Below, piece after piece: positions 21,249-31,266 of a stretch of DNA of 64,000 nt. Location of the stretch: the NCBI RefSeq assembly GCF_037152535.1, contig NZ_JBBCMA010000001.1:2108001-2172000 (forward strand), written 5' to 3'. Origin of the DNA: Leclercia sp. AS011 (GTDB taxonomy: Bacteria > Pseudomonadota > Gammaproteobacteria > Enterobacterales > Enterobacteriaceae). Position 1 is the stretch's first letter. The number at the start of each line of letters is the position of its first letter. The position numbers and the translations under genes were made by a program. Under the pieces are notes generated by a model. The model was not told the origin of the DNA and did not search any database. It worked only from the letters and a program-made list of their open reading frames with translations.

Positions 21249-21725
21249 ATGAAACTCATTAGTCAGGATCTGCGCGACGGCGAAAAACTCCCGCTGCGTC
21301 ACGTGTTTAACGGCATGGGGTACGAGGGGGATAATATCTCCCCGCATCTGGCGTGGGACGAGGTGCCGTCGGGCACTAAAAGCTTTGTCGTGACCTGCTA
21401 CGACCCGGATGCCCCTACCGGCTCCGGCTGGTGGCACTGGATCGTCGCCAATATTCCGGCCGATACCCGCGTGCTTCCGCAGGGCTCCGGCTCCTCGCTG
21501 GTGGCGCTGCCGGAGGGGGCCGTCGAGACCCGCACCGATTTTGGGAAAGCGGGATACGGCGGCGCAGCGCCGCCTAAAGGCGAAACCCATCGCTATATCT
21601 TTACGGTGCATGCGCTGGACGTGGAGAGAATCGAGGTCGATAAAGAGGCGAGCGGCGCGATGGTGGGCTTTAACGTCCATTTCCACACTCTGGGCAGCGC
21701 GTCGATTACGGCGATGTACAGTTAA
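21249..21725 (+). CDS. ybhB: YbhB, PEBP-family (Raf kinase inhibitor-like) protein
   Basis: A 158-residue cytoplasmic protein of the phosphatidylethanolamine-binding family. The anion-pocket motifs DPDAPTG and GWWHWIVANIPA near residues 58-76 are intact. Start has GGAGG upstream. It lies 44 bp behind bioA and may be cotranscribed. Physiological ligand unknown. Confidence 0.94.
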   Translation: MKLISQDLRDGEKLPLRHVFNGMGYEGDNISPHLAWDEVPSGTKSFVVTCYDPDAPTGSGWWHWIVANIPADTRVLPQGSGSSLVALPEGAVETRTDFGKAGYGGAAPPKGETHRYIFTVHALDVERIEVDKEASGAMVGFNVHFHTLGSASITAMYS

Positions 21726-21730
21726 ATAAA

Positions 21731-21756
21731 AAAACCGGCACATTGGCCGGTTTTTT
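21731..21756. terminator. Bidirectional terminator between ybhB and hutH
   Basis: AAAAAACCGGC-acatt-GGCCGGTTTTTT-type hairpin with A and T runs on both sides, between convergent ybhB and hutH. It can end transcripts in both directions. Confidence 0.85.
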
Positions 21757-21786
21757 GTAGGCCCGGTAAGCGTAGCGCCACCGGGC
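21757..21786. repeat. REP element
   Basis: GTAGGCCCGGTAAGCGTAGC and the closing GCCACCGGGC arm, immediately after the terminator and five bases before the hutH stop. Opposite orientation to the copy at 12651-12680. Confidence 0.8.
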
Positions 21787-21791
21787 AATGC

Positions 21792-23312
21792 TTAAAGCAC
21801 TGACGGCAATAACGCCACCAGCCGCCCTTCATCCAACAACCCCATGGCCGCATCAATATCCGGGGCAAAGAAGCGGTCGTCATCATAGTGCGCCACCTGC
21901 TCCCGCAGGATGTGCCGCGCCTGCTCCAGCAGCGGGCTGGAGGTCAGACCGTCGCGCAAATCGCAGCCCTGACAGGCCGCCAGCCACTCAACCGCCAGCA
22001 CGCCGCGGGTGTTGCCCGCCATCTCCCACAAACGGCGACCTGCCGCCGGGGCCATCGAAACATGATCTTCCTGGTTCGCCGAGGTCGGCAGACTGTCCAC
22101 GCTGTGCGGGTGCGACAGGGCCTTGTTCTCGCTCGCCAGGGCGGCAGCGGTGACCTGGGCAATCATAAACCCGGAGTTCACGCCGCCGTTGCGCACCAGG
22201 AACGGCGGCAGCTGGGACATGTGTTTGTCCATCATCAGCGCGATACGGCGCTCGGACAGCGCACCGATTTCGGCAATCGCCAGCGCCAGATTATCCGCCG
22301 CCATCGCTACCGGTTCGGCGTGGAAATTGCCCCCGGAGACGACTTCGTTTTCCGCTGCGAACACCAGCGGGTTATCGGAAACGGCATTGGACTCCACCAG
22401 CAGCACCTCCGCCGCCTGGCGCAGCTGGGTCAGGCAGGCGCCCATCACCTGCGGCTGACAGCGCAGGGAGTAAGGATCCTGCACCTTGTCGCAGTTGTGG
22501 TGCGACTCGGCAATGGCGCTGGTGTCGGTCAGAACGTGACGGAACAGCGCCGCGGCATCGATCTGCCCGCGCTGGCCGCGCACCTCATGAATGCGCGCGT
22601 CGAACGGACGACGGGAGCCGAGCACCGCTTCGGTAGTGAGCGCCCCGCAGACCACCGCTGAAGCAAAGAGATCTTCGGCTTCAAACAGGCCGCGCAGGGC
22701 AAAGGCGGTGGAGGCCTGGGTGCCGTTCAGCAGCGCCAGCCCCTCTTTCGCCGCCAGCGTCACCGGGGCCAGACCCGCTTTTTGCAGGGCGGTGGCGGCC
22801 GGTAGCCACTCCCCACGGTAGCGGGCTTTGCCCTCACCCAGCAGGGTCAGGGACATGTGCGCCAGCGGGGCCAGGTCACCGGAAGCACCGACCGAGCCTT
22901 TGGCCGGGATCCAGGGGTAGACGCCGGCATTGACCATGGCAATCAGGGCCTCAATCACGCTCAGGCGGATCCCGGAGAAACCGCGCGCCAGGCTGTTAAT
23001 TTTCAGCACCATCATCAGGCGCACGATATCGTCATCCAGCGGCTCGCCAACGCCTGCGGCGTGGGACAGCACCAGCGAACGTTGCAGGTTCTCCAGGTCG
23101 TGAGTGGCGATGCGCGTCTGCGCCAGCAGGCCAAAACCGGTGTTGATCCCGTAGGCAGTGCGCCCTTCTGCGACAATAGCTTCCACACAGGCAACGCTGT
23201 CGTTGATGGCCTTGTGGGCCGCCTCATCGAGCGTCAGCTGGTGCGGCTGTCGCCACACCTGGCGCAGCTGGGCCAGGGTCAGGGTTCCGGGCGTCAGGGT
23301 TAAGGCGTTCAT
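21792..23312 (-). CDS. hutH: Histidine ammonia-lyase
   Basis: A 506-residue enzyme deaminating histidine to urocanate. The Ala-Ser-Gly that cyclises to the MIO cofactor is in [15 protein letters not shown] (about residue 142). [10 protein letters not shown] near residue 52 carries the catalytic Tyr. It overlaps hutU by one base (TGATG), forming the hutUH operon. Confidence 0.97.
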   Translation of the reverse strand: MNALTLTPGTLTLAQLRQVWRQPHQLTLDEAAHKAINDSVACVEAIVAEGRTAYGINTGFGLLAQTRIATHDLENLQRSLVLSHAAGVGEPLDDDIVRLMMVLKINSLARGFSGIRLSVIEALIAMVNAGVYPWIPAKGSVGASGDLAPLAHMSLTLLGEGKARYRGEWLPAATALQKAGLAPVTLAAKEGLALLNGTQASTAFALRGLFEAEDLFASAVVCGALTTEAVLGSRRPFDARIHEVRGQRGQIDAAALFRHVLTDTSAIAESHHNCDKVQDPYSLRCQPQVMGACLTQLRQAAEVLLVESNAVSDNPLVFAAENEVVSGGNFHAEPVAMAADNLALAIAEIGALSERRIALMMDKHMSQLPPFLVRNGGVNSGFMIAQVTAAALASENKALSHPHSVDSLPTSANQEDHVSMAPAAGRRLWEMAGNTRGVLAVEWLAACQGCDLRDGLTSSPLLEQARHILREQVAHYDDDRFFAPDIDAAMGLLDEGRLVALLPSVL

Positions 23313-24997
23313 CAGTGCTTTCCTTGTTTAGCGGTGATCATCGGCAGGTTCAGGCCCTGCTCTTTCGCGCAGTCGATGGCAATGTCATACCCGGCATCGG
23401 CATGGCGCATTACGCCCGTCGCCGGATCGTTATGCAGCACCCGGGCGATACGGGCCGCGGCTTCATCGGTGCCGTCGCAGACGATCACCATCCCGGCATG
23501 CTGGGAGAAGCCCATGCCGACGCCGCCGCCGTGGTGCAGCGAGACCCAGGTTGCGCCGCTGGCGGTGTTAAGCAGGGCGTTCAGCAGCGGCCAGTCGGAG
23601 ACCGCGTCGGAGCCGTCCTGCATCGCTTCGGTTTCACGGTTCGGGCTGGCCACCGAGCCCGAGTCGAGATGGTCGCGACCGATGACGATCGGCGCGGAGA
23701 CTTCACCGCTGCGAACCATTTCGTTAAAGGCCAGGCCCAGCTTCTGGCGCCACTCCAGCCCAACCCAGCAGATACGCGCCGGCAGGCCCTGGAAGCTGAT
23801 CCGCTCCCGGGCCATGTCCAGCCAGTGATGCAGATGCTCATCATCGGCGACAATCTCTTTCACTTTGGCGTCGGTTTTGTAGATATCTTCCGGGTCGCCG
23901 GAGAGGGCCACCCAGCGGAACGGGCCGATCCCGCGGCAGAACAGCGGGCGGATATAGGCGGGAACAAAGCCCGGGAAGTCGAAAGCGTTGGTCACGCCCA
24001 TCTCTTTCGCCATCTGACGGATGTTGTTGCCGTAGTCGAAGGTGGGAATGCCCTGCTGGCTGAAGGCCAGCATCGCGCTGACGTGATCGGCCATGGAGCG
24101 CTTCGCTGCCAGCACGGTGCCTTCCGGATCCTGCTGCGCTTTCTGCTGGTACTCTTCCCAGCTCCAGCCTTTTGGCAGGTAGCCATGCAGCGGATCGTGG
24201 GCGCTGGTCTGGTCGGTGACCAGGTCCGGACGCACGCCGCGGGCTACCAGCTCCGGCACGATATCGGCCGCGTTGCCGCACAGGGCAATCGAGACCGCCT
24301 TGCCTTGCTGGGTGTATTTATTGATGCGCGCCAGCGCGTCGTCCAGCGAATCGGCCTGCTCGTCAACGTAACGGGTACGCAGGCGGAAATCGATGCGGCT
24401 CTGCTGGCACTCAATGTTCAGGGAGCAGGCCCCCGCCAGAGTGGCCGCCAGCGGCTGCGCGCCGCCCATGCCGCCTAAGCCCGCGGTCAGCACCCAACGC
24501 CCTTTCAGGGAGCCGTTATAGTGCTGACGACCAGCCTCGACGAAGGTCTCGTAGGTGCCCTGGACGATGCCCTGGCTGCCGATGTAGATCCAGCTCCCGG
24601 CGGTCATCTGGCCATACATCGCCAGCCCTTTCGCATCCAGCTCGTTGAAGTGTTCCCAGGTGGCCCAGTGCGGCACCAGGTTGGAGTTGGCGATTAGCAC
24701 GCGCGGGGCATTTTCGTGGGTTTTGAACACGCCGACCGGTTTACCGGACTGCACCAGCAGGGTTTCGTCGTTTTCCAGTTCGGTGAGCGCAGCAACAATG
24801 GCGTCATAGCACGCCCAGTTGCGCGCCGCACGGCCAATGCCGCCATACACCACCAGCTCGTGAGGATTTTCCGCCACGTCGGGATCGAGGTTGTTCATTA
24901 ACATGCGCAGCGGGGCTTCGGTGAGCCAGCTTTTCGCATTCAACGTGGTGCCACGGGGGGCGCGGATCTCTTGCTGGCGATACTTACCTGACGACAT
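23312..24997 (-). CDS. hutU: Urocanate hydratase
   Basis: A 561-residue urocanase using a tightly bound NAD+. The [13 protein letters not shown] nucleotide-binding segment and [16 protein letters not shown] (active-site Cys region) are conserved. Start MSSGKYRQQ; the open frame extends into the promoter but that part contains the HutC operator. Preceded by GAGGAGCA-type ribosome site. Confidence 0.97.
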   Translation of the reverse strand: MSSGKYRQQEIRAPRGTTLNAKSWLTEAPLRMLMNNLDPDVAENPHELVVYGGIGRAARNWACYDAIVAALTELENDETLLVQSGKPVGVFKTHENAPRVLIANSNLVPHWATWEHFNELDAKGLAMYGQMTAGSWIYIGSQGIVQGTYETFVEAGRQHYNGSLKGRWVLTAGLGGMGGAQPLAATLAGACSLNIECQQSRIDFRLRTRYVDEQADSLDDALARINKYTQQGKAVSIALCGNAADIVPELVARGVRPDLVTDQTSAHDPLHGYLPKGWSWEEYQQKAQQDPEGTVLAAKRSMADHVSAMLAFSQQGIPTFDYGNNIRQMAKEMGVTNAFDFPGFVPAYIRPLFCRGIGPFRWVALSGDPEDIYKTDAKVKEIVADDEHLHHWLDMARERISFQGLPARICWVGLEWRQKLGLAFNEMVRSGEVSAPIVIGRDHLDSGSVASPNRETEAMQDGSDAVSDWPLLNALLNTASGATWVSLHHGGGVGMGFSQHAGMVIVCDGTDEAAARIARVLHNDPATGVMRHADAGYDIAIDCAKEQGLNLPMITAKQGKH

Positions 24998-25037
24998 GGT
25001 GTGCTCCTCATTGGGGACAGAATATACACTAAGATAT

Positions 25038-25053
25038 ACTTGTATAGACAAGT
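25038..25053. promoter_or_regulatory. Putative HutC operator of hutUH
   Basis: ACTTGTATAGACAAGT is a perfect 6-bp-arm palindrome 40 bp before hutU. The core TTGTATAGACA recurs exactly upstream of hutI (28082-28092), the only other hut promoter, so it is a good candidate for the HutC site released by urocanate. Confidence 0.75.
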
Positions 25054-25122
25054 GCACACAAGGGCAGTTTTAACAATTCTGATACATTTTTGTTATATTG
25101 CGTCAGCAATCACGCTTTTAGC

Positions 25123-25857
25123 TTATGACATGAAATGGCCCTGCAGCCGGTAGCGGTTGCCCGGGAACAGCAGTCGGGCGTGGGAGACAATATGCGAGGC
25201 TGACCAGGTACGACGGTGGATCAGCAGGCAGGGATCCTGCTCTTTGATGCGCAGCAGCTCGCACTCCTGCGGCGTGGCGCGTACCGCTTCGACAATATGC
25301 TCCCCTTCCGTCAGCGGCGCGACCAGCGACAGATAAGCGTGGGGCGTGGTGGCGGTGTAATCCTGCTTGAGGTAATCCGGCACCAGCGCGGCATTGACGC
25401 AGCGATCTTCGATCTGCACCGGGATGTCGTTTTCAAAGTGCAGCATCAGGGAGTGGAAGATGCGGGTGCCCTCTTTGACGTTTAGCGCCGTCGCCTGCGC
25501 GGCGCTGGCCTGCGTCTCCTCAAGGAACAGCACCTCGCAGCGGTGCTGATGGTTACGGGAGGCGATCTCATCGGCAATGCTGCGAATCTCAAACAGCGCC
25601 GACTGCCCTTTCGGCTCGGCCACAAAGGTACCGACCCCCTGCAGACGCACCAGCAGCCCCTCATCGGTCAGCTCCCGCAGCGCGCGGTTGATGGTCATCC
25701 GGCTAAAGCCGAACTGCGCCACCAGCTCCGCCTCGGACGGGATGCGATCGTGCGGACGCCAGACGCCGGTGGCGATCTGATGGCTGATCGCCTGTTTAAC
25801 CTTTTCATAGAAAGGGGCTGGCGTATTCGCCTGCTGCTGCGGAGCGCGAGAGAACAT
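25123..25857 (-). CDS. hutC: Histidine utilisation repressor
   Basis: A 244-residue GntR/HutC-type repressor. The N-terminal winged HTH (RIPSEAELVAQFGFSRMTIN, about residues 40-59) is followed by a UTRA ligand domain. It should bind the operators at 25038 and 28082 and respond to urocanate. AAGGAATT precedes the start. Last gene of hutIGC. Confidence 0.95.
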   Translation of the reverse strand: MFSRAPQQQANTPAPFYEKVKQAISHQIATGVWRPHDRIPSEAELVAQFGFSRMTINRALRELTDEGLLVRLQGVGTFVAEPKGQSALFEIRSIADEIASRNHQHRCEVLFLEETQASAAQATALNVKEGTRIFHSLMLHFENDIPVQIEDRCVNAALVPDYLKQDYTATTPHAYLSLVAPLTEGEHIVEAVRATPQECELLRIKEQDPCLLIHRRTWSASHIVSHARLLFPGNRYRLQGHFMS

Positions 25858-25901
25858 AGCAATTCCTTAAGCCGTGATAAAAAGTCGAGTATATATAAGC
25901 T

Positions 25902-26840
25902 TTAAGCCCACCAGTGAGCTATTTGCCAGGCCAGCCTTGCGGCGAGCTTCGCCCCCTGACCATCGCGGTCGAAGCCGGGGCTCAACTCCACCAGATCCGC
26001 CGCCTGCAGTTTGCCGCTGCGACAAATCCGCTCGATGACCGGGAGCAGATCCCGGGCGGGAACGCCCAGCGCGGCGGGGGCCGACACCGCGGGCATCTCC
26101 CCGGCAGGCATCACGTCGAGATCAATGGTGAGGTAGACCCGATCCGCATCCTTAAGGATCTCCTCAAGTACCGGCAGCGCCTGCGGCTGGAAATCGAGAT
26201 CCTCCACCAGGGTGACGTTAAGCCGCGCTGCTTCATCCCACAGCGCCTGGGTATTGGCCGCACGGCTGACCCCGAGGCAGGCATAGTGAAACTCGCGCTG
26301 CTGCTCTGCGCAGTAGAGCGCCAGCTGGCGGAACGGCGTCCCGGAGGTCGCCTGACTGGCGTGACGCAAATCGAGGTGCGCATCGAGATTAATAATCACC
26401 ACCCGCTCGCCGGGAAAGGCATCCACCACGCCGCGGCCATGGGCCCAGGCGGTTTCATGCCCGCCGCCGAACACCAGGGTGCGCATACCCGCCTTCTGGC
26501 AGGCAGTAACCGTCTCGCTCAGCGCCTGCTGGGCGGCCTCCAGCGCCTCCCCTTCGACGCCGATATTGCCCATATCAATCAGCCGCGCGTGGCCCTGATG
26601 GCTGGCCATATTGCCCAGCGCCCGGCGTAACACGTCCGGAGCCTGGGCGGCACCGGTCCGGCCCTGATTGCGTCGGACCCCTTCGTCACAGGCAAAGCCG
26701 ATCAGGGCGATGCCGTCCCCGGAGGGCGTTGGCGTCTCGCTACGTTGCACAGTCTGGAACAGGCGCAGCGCGTTGCTGGCCTCGCTGCTGTCGTCGCGCC
26801 CCTGCCAGATGTCAGGTGAAACCGGCTGCCACAGGCTCAT
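25902..26840 (-). CDS. hutG: Formimidoylglutamase
   Basis: A 312-residue arginase/ureohydrolase-family enzyme hydrolysing N-formimidoyl-glutamate to glutamate and formamide. Mn ligands are visible in [21 protein letters not shown] and TIDLDVMPA. It overlaps hutI by 4 bp. Confidence 0.96.
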   Translation of the reverse strand: MSLWQPVSPDIWQGRDDSSEASNALRLFQTVQRSETPTPSGDGIALIGFACDEGVRRNQGRTGAAQAPDVLRRALGNMASHQGHARLIDMGNIGVEGEALEAAQQALSETVTACQKAGMRTLVFGGGHETAWAHGRGVVDAFPGERVVIINLDAHLDLRHASQATSGTPFRQLALYCAEQQREFHYACLGVSRAANTQALWDEAARLNVTLVEDLDFQPQALPVLEEILKDADRVYLTIDLDVMPAGEMPAVSAPAALGVPARDLLPVIERICRSGKLQAADLVELSPGFDRDGQGAKLAARLAWQIAHWWA

Positions 26841-28060
26841 TGTACTTTTCCTCTGAATACGCGTTGATAAAGCGGGTTACGCCCCGGCTCATACACCATC
26901 TCCACCGGGCTTTTCGCATCCCAGATCGCCAGATCCGCGACAAACCCGGCCTTCAGCTGGCCGTGAGTTTCACCGCGACCCAGCGCTTTAGCCGCGTGCC
27001 GGGTTACCCCCGCCCACGCCTCTTCCGGGGTTAAACCAAACTGAACGCAGGCCATGTTCATCGCCAGATGCAGGCTGGCAAAGGGGCTGGTGCCGGGGTT
27101 GTAGTCGGTGGCGACGGCCATCGGCACCCCGTGCTGGCGCAGCAGGTCAACCGGCGGGCGCTGGCGCTCCTGCAGGAAGTAAAACGCTCCAGGCAGCAGC
27201 ACCGCCACGGTGCCGCTCTGCGCCATCGCGTTCACTCCGGCTTCATCAAGATACTCAATATGATCCGCAGACAGCCCGTGGTAACGACTCACCAGCGCGG
27301 TGCCGCCGAGGTTAGAGAGCTGCTCGACGTGGCCTTTTATCGGGATCCCCCGGGCCTGAGCCGCCTGGAAAACCCGTTCGCTCTGTTCCGGAGTAAAGCC
27401 GACGTTCTCGCAGAAGACATCCACGGCCTCAAATAGGCCTTTTTCCCACAGCTGCGGGAGGGTGTGCTGACACACGTGAGCGATGTATGCATCGGGATCC
27501 TGACGATACTCCTTCGGCACGGCGTGGGCGGCCAGCAGCGTCGGGCTGATTTCAATGGGATGGGTGCGCGCCAGACGCTGGGCCACGCGCAGCATCTTCT
27601 CTTCCGCCTCGTCGTTGAGGCCGTAACCGGATTTGATCTCAATAGTGGTGACCCCTTCGTGCATCAGCCGCTCCAGACGCTGCCGGGCCAGCTGCTCAAG
27701 CTGCTCGGGAGTGCTCTCCCGGGTAGCGGTCACCGTGGCGTTAATCCCGCCGCCCTGAGCGCTGATGGTCTGATACGAAACGCCGTTCAGCCGCTGCTCC
27801 CACTCGGCGGCGCGGTCACCACCAAACACCAGATGGGTGTGGCAGTCGATCAGGCCCGGCGTAACCAGCCGCCCCTGTAAATCGCGGACGTTGGGCAGTT
27901 CCTGCGGCAGGTCAGATTCTGGCACAATCGCCAGGATGGTCTCACCGCGCACAATTATTGCCCGGTTCTCCAGCAGGCCATAGGCCGTGCCGTGGCTGGG
28001 ATCCAGGGTCGCGAGGCGCAGGTTACGCCAGATTACGTCGTCGGGATGAAGTTGCAGCAT
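26837..28060 (-). CDS. hutI: Imidazolonepropionase
   Basis: A 407-residue amidohydrolase-family enzyme. The metal motif [10 protein letters not shown] and the GYGLN and VEQLSNLGG segments are conserved. I choose the ATG at 28060 (MLQLHPDD) with GCGGAAG upstream; in-frame starts further upstream run into the HutC operator. First gene of hutIGC and the last core gene before the accessory region. Confidence 0.95.
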   Translation of the reverse strand: MLQLHPDDVIWRNLRLATLDPSHGTAYGLLENRAIIVRGETILAIVPESDLPQELPNVRDLQGRLVTPGLIDCHTHLVFGGDRAAEWEQRLNGVSYQTISAQGGGINATVTATRESTPEQLEQLARQRLERLMHEGVTTIEIKSGYGLNDEAEEKMLRVAQRLARTHPIEISPTLLAAHAVPKEYRQDPDAYIAHVCQHTLPQLWEKGLFEAVDVFCENVGFTPEQSERVFQAAQARGIPIKGHVEQLSNLGGTALVSRYHGLSADHIEYLDEAGVNAMAQSGTVAVLLPGAFYFLQERQRPPVDLLRQHGVPMAVATDYNPGTSPFASLHLAMNMACVQFGLTPEEAWAGVTRHAAKALGRGETHGQLKAGFVADLAIWDAKSPVEMVYEPGRNPLYQRVFRGKVQ

Positions 28061-28079
28061 CGGGCTTCCGCTTGTCATG

Positions 28080-28092
28080 AGTTGTATAGACA
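28080..28092. promoter_or_regulatory. Putative HutC operator of hutIGC
   Basis: AGTTGTATAGACA shares the 11-base core TTGTATAGACA with the hutUH operator, about 20 bp before the chosen hutI start. Arms are less symmetric than at hutUH. Confidence 0.65.
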
Positions 28093-28275
28093 TTTATTTT
28101 CATTCGTGTCGATCTGTCAATCAGCTTTACCGAAATTGTTATTTATTTGTGACAACTTTCCCGCTAAGCATGGGAATAAAAAGTAAGTTTTCTACACTCA
28201 ACTAAACGTTTCACTAGTATTTTTAGATTATTACTACAGCTATCACAATTTGTCATAATTAGAGTGACATCTATA

Positions 28276-28296
28276 CTAAAAATTAGATTGATAGAT
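28276..28296. repeat. Possible left end of the island (inverted repeat with 57891-57910)
   Basis: CTAAAAATTA followed after four bases by GATAGAT. The complement of 57891-57910 reads CTAAAAATTA, three bases, GATAGAT. It lies just ahead of the first recombinase gene. Both copies are in AT-rich DNA, so chance is possible. The 28061-28326 gap otherwise shows only AT-rich DNA. Confidence 0.35.
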
Positions 28297-28326
28297 GAAC
28301 GATCGCGTCAAGGGAGTCAGAGCAGA

Positions 28327-29535
28327 ATGAATCATTTCTACCACCTTGTAGAGACAAGCCCCGTTATAAACATAGGTGATGTGAAGGTTGCTGATGACGG
28401 AGGTTCTTTCAGTATTGAACGGCCTATGCCCTTTAAAGGCGTATTCATGCTGCTCACCAGTGAAGGCGTGCCAGTATTTGAACCGAATGCCTTCATCCTT
28501 CATCGCCGTATCGTTGAGGGGGTAAAAGATATTAAACCAACGTGTTTTCACTTGTTGCGGTATTACCGGTTTCTGGATGCCAACTCCCTCAAGTGGGACG
28601 ACCATGAAGAACAGCTGCAACGCTATCCCATATTTCTATACCGCGCATATCTCATTGGTGAAATCGAAAGAGGCACACTGAGCCGCAACACAGCCGTGGT
28701 TGCATTGTCTATCGCAAGACGTTTTTACCTGTTTTGTTACCGCCATGGCTACATTTCAAAGCTGCCTTTTGAAGTGACAGGCATGACGAAATACGGACAA
28801 ACGACGACAGACTGCTCTATTCGTAGTCAAACAAGAGATACAAACCTGCAGCCCTTAAACGAACTCGATCTTCAACATGTAAGAGACAACTGGTTTAGCA
28901 AAGGGCTGTCCAGAGAATTTCGCCTGATGGTCAGTGTCATGCTCTGCGTAGGGCTTCGAGCAATTGAGGTGACAAATATTAAGCCTGAACATTTTGCTAT
29001 CCCAAAAGGGTTTAACGGCAAAACATTGACAGGTATCTGGATTGGGTCCGACCACAATTGTAAAACGAAATACGGCACCAACCGTCAGGTATCTATGCCT
29101 GTTTGGTTGATGGAATCGATAAACCAATACCATAAAAGTGAGCGATATAAGAAGCGGCAACAACTGTATTTCATGAATACAGGTGACATGAACCCGCCAG
29201 CTTTCATCAACAAGGACGGCAAAAGCTTCACGACCCAAAGCCTTAATACACTCTGGGGGAAACTACGAACAGCAATCCAGGAGAACAGCAACCCGCATTT
29301 CAAGCACAAGCAGCATGATTGCCGAGCCACCTTTGGAGCCTACAAACTTGATTCTTTGGCACAAATATCAGGTTTGACGATGCTGCAAGCTCTGGAAATC
29401 TTAAAGAAAGAAATGGGTCATAAAGATCTGAATACGACCATGCTTTATCTCAAGCATCATGATGGAAATCCGGAGAAGAACCAGATCCCTGAGATAACCA
29501 TGAATTTGCTGGACGATGAGGTGATTCATGACTGA
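28327..29535 (+). CDS. Tyrosine recombinase, first gene of the recombinase module
   Basis: A 402-residue site-specific recombinase. The catalytic domain occupies the C-terminal half: Arg I in CVGLRAIEVTNI, a beta-strand Lys in KTKYGTNRQVSMP, HDCR (His-x-x-Arg), the second His in MGHKDLNTT, and Tyr in MLYLKHH. All active residues are present. Start at the ATG with AGGGAG about ten bases upstream; a GTG 21 codons earlier is possible. It overlaps the next gene by 8 bp, so the four genes are translationally coupled. The layout recalls Tn554 (tnpABC), RIT trios and the Vibrio island recombinase sets, from memory. Base composition is AT-rich compared with hut. Confidence 0.85.
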   Translation: MNHFYHLVETSPVINIGDVKVADDGGSFSIERPMPFKGVFMLLTSEGVPVFEPNAFILHRRIVEGVKDIKPTCFHLLRYYRFLDANSLKWDDHEEQLQRYPIFLYRAYLIGEIERGTLSRNTAVVALSIARRFYLFCYRHGYISKLPFEVTGMTKYGQTTTDCSIRSQTRDTNLQPLNELDLQHVRDNWFSKGLSREFRLMVSVMLCVGLRAIEVTNIKPEHFAIPKGFNGKTLTGIWIGSDHNCKTKYGTNRQVSMPVWLMESINQYHKSERYKKRQQLYFMNTGDMNPPAFINKDGKSFTTQSLNTLWGKLRTAIQENSNPHFKHKQHDCRATFGAYKLDSLAQISGLTMLQALEILKKEMGHKDLNTTMLYLKHHDGNPEKNQIPEITMNLLDDEVIHD

Positions 29536-31264
29536 TGATTCAGACCAAAAAGAAAACGCACGCAACTACCGTTCCATCCCTACCACTGAAATGGTTACGG
29601 ACAATACGCTGACCAACATCACCAAATGGAAGTATATTTGGCAAAATGGATGTGGAGTAAACTGTAGTTGTGACTTTACCGCGTTCAAAGCGTATGCCAT
29701 CGATGACCATATTCGTTTACTGATTTCTAAGTTTGATCAATCTGGTTGGCGAGAGTCTTCAAAAGTTACGAATTTTGCTCTCGTGCGACGTGTGATGGCG
29801 CATGCGTTTAATAAGCAAAGCGGTGAGCAAAAAGCCAAGGTAGAGTTCTCACCGGAAACCTGCACTCAGTTTATTCATGCGCAATACCTGTCTATGAAAA
29901 GCACTGGAAATGGTCTGGACGGCAACCCCATTAAGACGACAACACTTGGTCAAATGGGTTCACACATAAATTCAATCTGTAGAAAATTTGGCTTCGGACA
30001 AATACCCAAAGCGGCACGAAACCTTAATACCCGATCAGCCGAACTGGATTCTAATAATTACACCGTCAAAGAGCTACGTTCCATTGCTTATGCATTGCTG
30101 GAAGACCGCAGCAGGCTGTTATCTTCATATCAGGATGACAGGTTAAAACAGTTTGAAAGACGAGTTATGTTCGACAGACTAGTTTGCAATGCGGTGTTTC
30201 TGACTATTTACTATCTGGGCACCGGACAGACGGAAACACTCAGCATGTTTTTAGAGGATGAATGGGTTTGCCAGGCGTCCGGTGCAGGACGCATCACCAT
30301 TGAGGGCTTTAAGACTCGAGGAGATAAGGTTGAGCTTCGCACATTTACCCCGCGAGCAGTGTGTAAAAGTTTCTTTGAATCACAGCTCGCATGCTCAAAG
30401 GCGCATTCCGTAAGTCTTGGCTTAGATAAACATTATTTGTTCCGGAAAATGAACGGCGAAGTGCCTACTGCAGGTAATCTTAATCTTTACGCTAAGAAAT
30501 ACCTGCCCCAACACTCTACGCGCCTCCAGATGTTAATTGAAAGCCGTCCGGACTTTCGGCTGAATTGTATCCTGCTGAAATCCTCCATTAAGCAGTTTGC
30601 CGAACAAAGCATGGGCAGAGCGAAGGCAGCGGATAATACGCGCAATGCTCAGTTAACCTTCGATAACTCTAACTACGGCAAAGTCTCCAAGAGTGAAGCA
30701 AGAAATCAACTGGCGGTGGGTTTAGTGGCGTTACATTTTTTAGGGGAAAACCCCAGTGGTGGCACAAATCTCGCGGTGGGCAAGGCCAAAGAAGCTGTCT
30801 GTAAAGTCCTCTCAAATGAAGAATGGCAGGTGCTAAAGAGTAGCGATACCAGGGCTCAGGTCGTAGAGAATCTCAACGGCGGATTCTGTAAAGGTGAAGA
30901 CACACCAGAATTTCGGGAGTTTCAGAAGACCGTCAACCGGGCGGGCATTCTCAGTGACGAAGAGAAGTCGGAACTAGGATGTGGCTTTGTCATAAAGTGT
31001 TTTGGTTGTGCCAATTTCGGTATTGTCGATGATCCTCATGATATCTGGCGCTTGCTGTCCTTTGAAAAGCGTTTAAATGAAGCCATGCTCGCCCACCGAA
31101 ATGTTGAGCATTATCTGACCAACTATGGTGAGGTCAAAGCCTGCCTGAATAAACTCAAGGAGCAATTTAAAAAATCGCACCTGGAAACGGCAAAGAAGCA
31201 ATTGGCGCGCGAATGTCACCCTCTATGGGATGAACAATCAGTTATAGATATATTCAGGGGGTAG
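29528..31264 (+). CDS. Degenerate recombinase-like partner protein of the module
   Basis: A 578-residue protein between two active-looking recombinases. It looks like a tyrosine recombinase that has lost its catalytic core. At the box I position the sequence is LGTGQTETLSMF (Gln where Arg is expected). No His-x-x-Arg is visible in the following KSSIKQFAEQSMGRAKA region, although a Tyr in DNSNYGKVSK remains in place. Near the C-terminus CGFVIKCFGCANF has the look of a zinc site. I recall a family annotated VPA1269 in Vibrio islands with this position, but cannot confirm it. It probably shapes the recombination complex or gives DNA specificity. Confidence 0.7.
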   Translation: MTDDSDQKENARNYRSIPTTEMVTDNTLTNITKWKYIWQNGCGVNCSCDFTAFKAYAIDDHIRLLISKFDQSGWRESSKVTNFALVRRVMAHAFNKQSGEQKAKVEFSPETCTQFIHAQYLSMKSTGNGLDGNPIKTTTLGQMGSHINSICRKFGFGQIPKAARNLNTRSAELDSNNYTVKELRSIAYALLEDRSRLLSSYQDDRLKQFERRVMFDRLVCNAVFLTIYYLGTGQTETLSMFLEDEWVCQASGAGRITIEGFKTRGDKVELRTFTPRAVCKSFFESQLACSKAHSVSLGLDKHYLFRKMNGEVPTAGNLNLYAKKYLPQHSTRLQMLIESRPDFRLNCILLKSSIKQFAEQSMGRAKAADNTRNAQLTFDNSNYGKVSKSEARNQLAVGLVALHFLGENPSGGTNLAVGKAKEAVCKVLSNEEWQVLKSSDTRAQVVENLNGGFCKGEDTPEFREFQKTVNRAGILSDEEKSELGCGFVIKCFGCANFGIVDDPHDIWRLLSFEKRLNEAMLAHRNVEHYLTNYGEVKACLNKLKEQFKKSHLETAKKQLARECHPLWDEQSVIDIFRG

Positions 31265-31266
31265 TC

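Noticed and set aside
23315..24478. 387-codon open frame opposite hutU
   Set aside because: Antisense shadow of a certain gene.
28061..28326. tRNA or tmRNA gene as integration target at the left island edge
   Set aside because: No tRNA-like cloverleaf or CCA-ending sequence was found here or at 57576-58175.
29528..31264. Gene broken by frameshift (explaining lost catalytic residues)
   Set aside because: The frame is open from overlap to near-contact with both neighbours; loss is by substitution, not by interruption.
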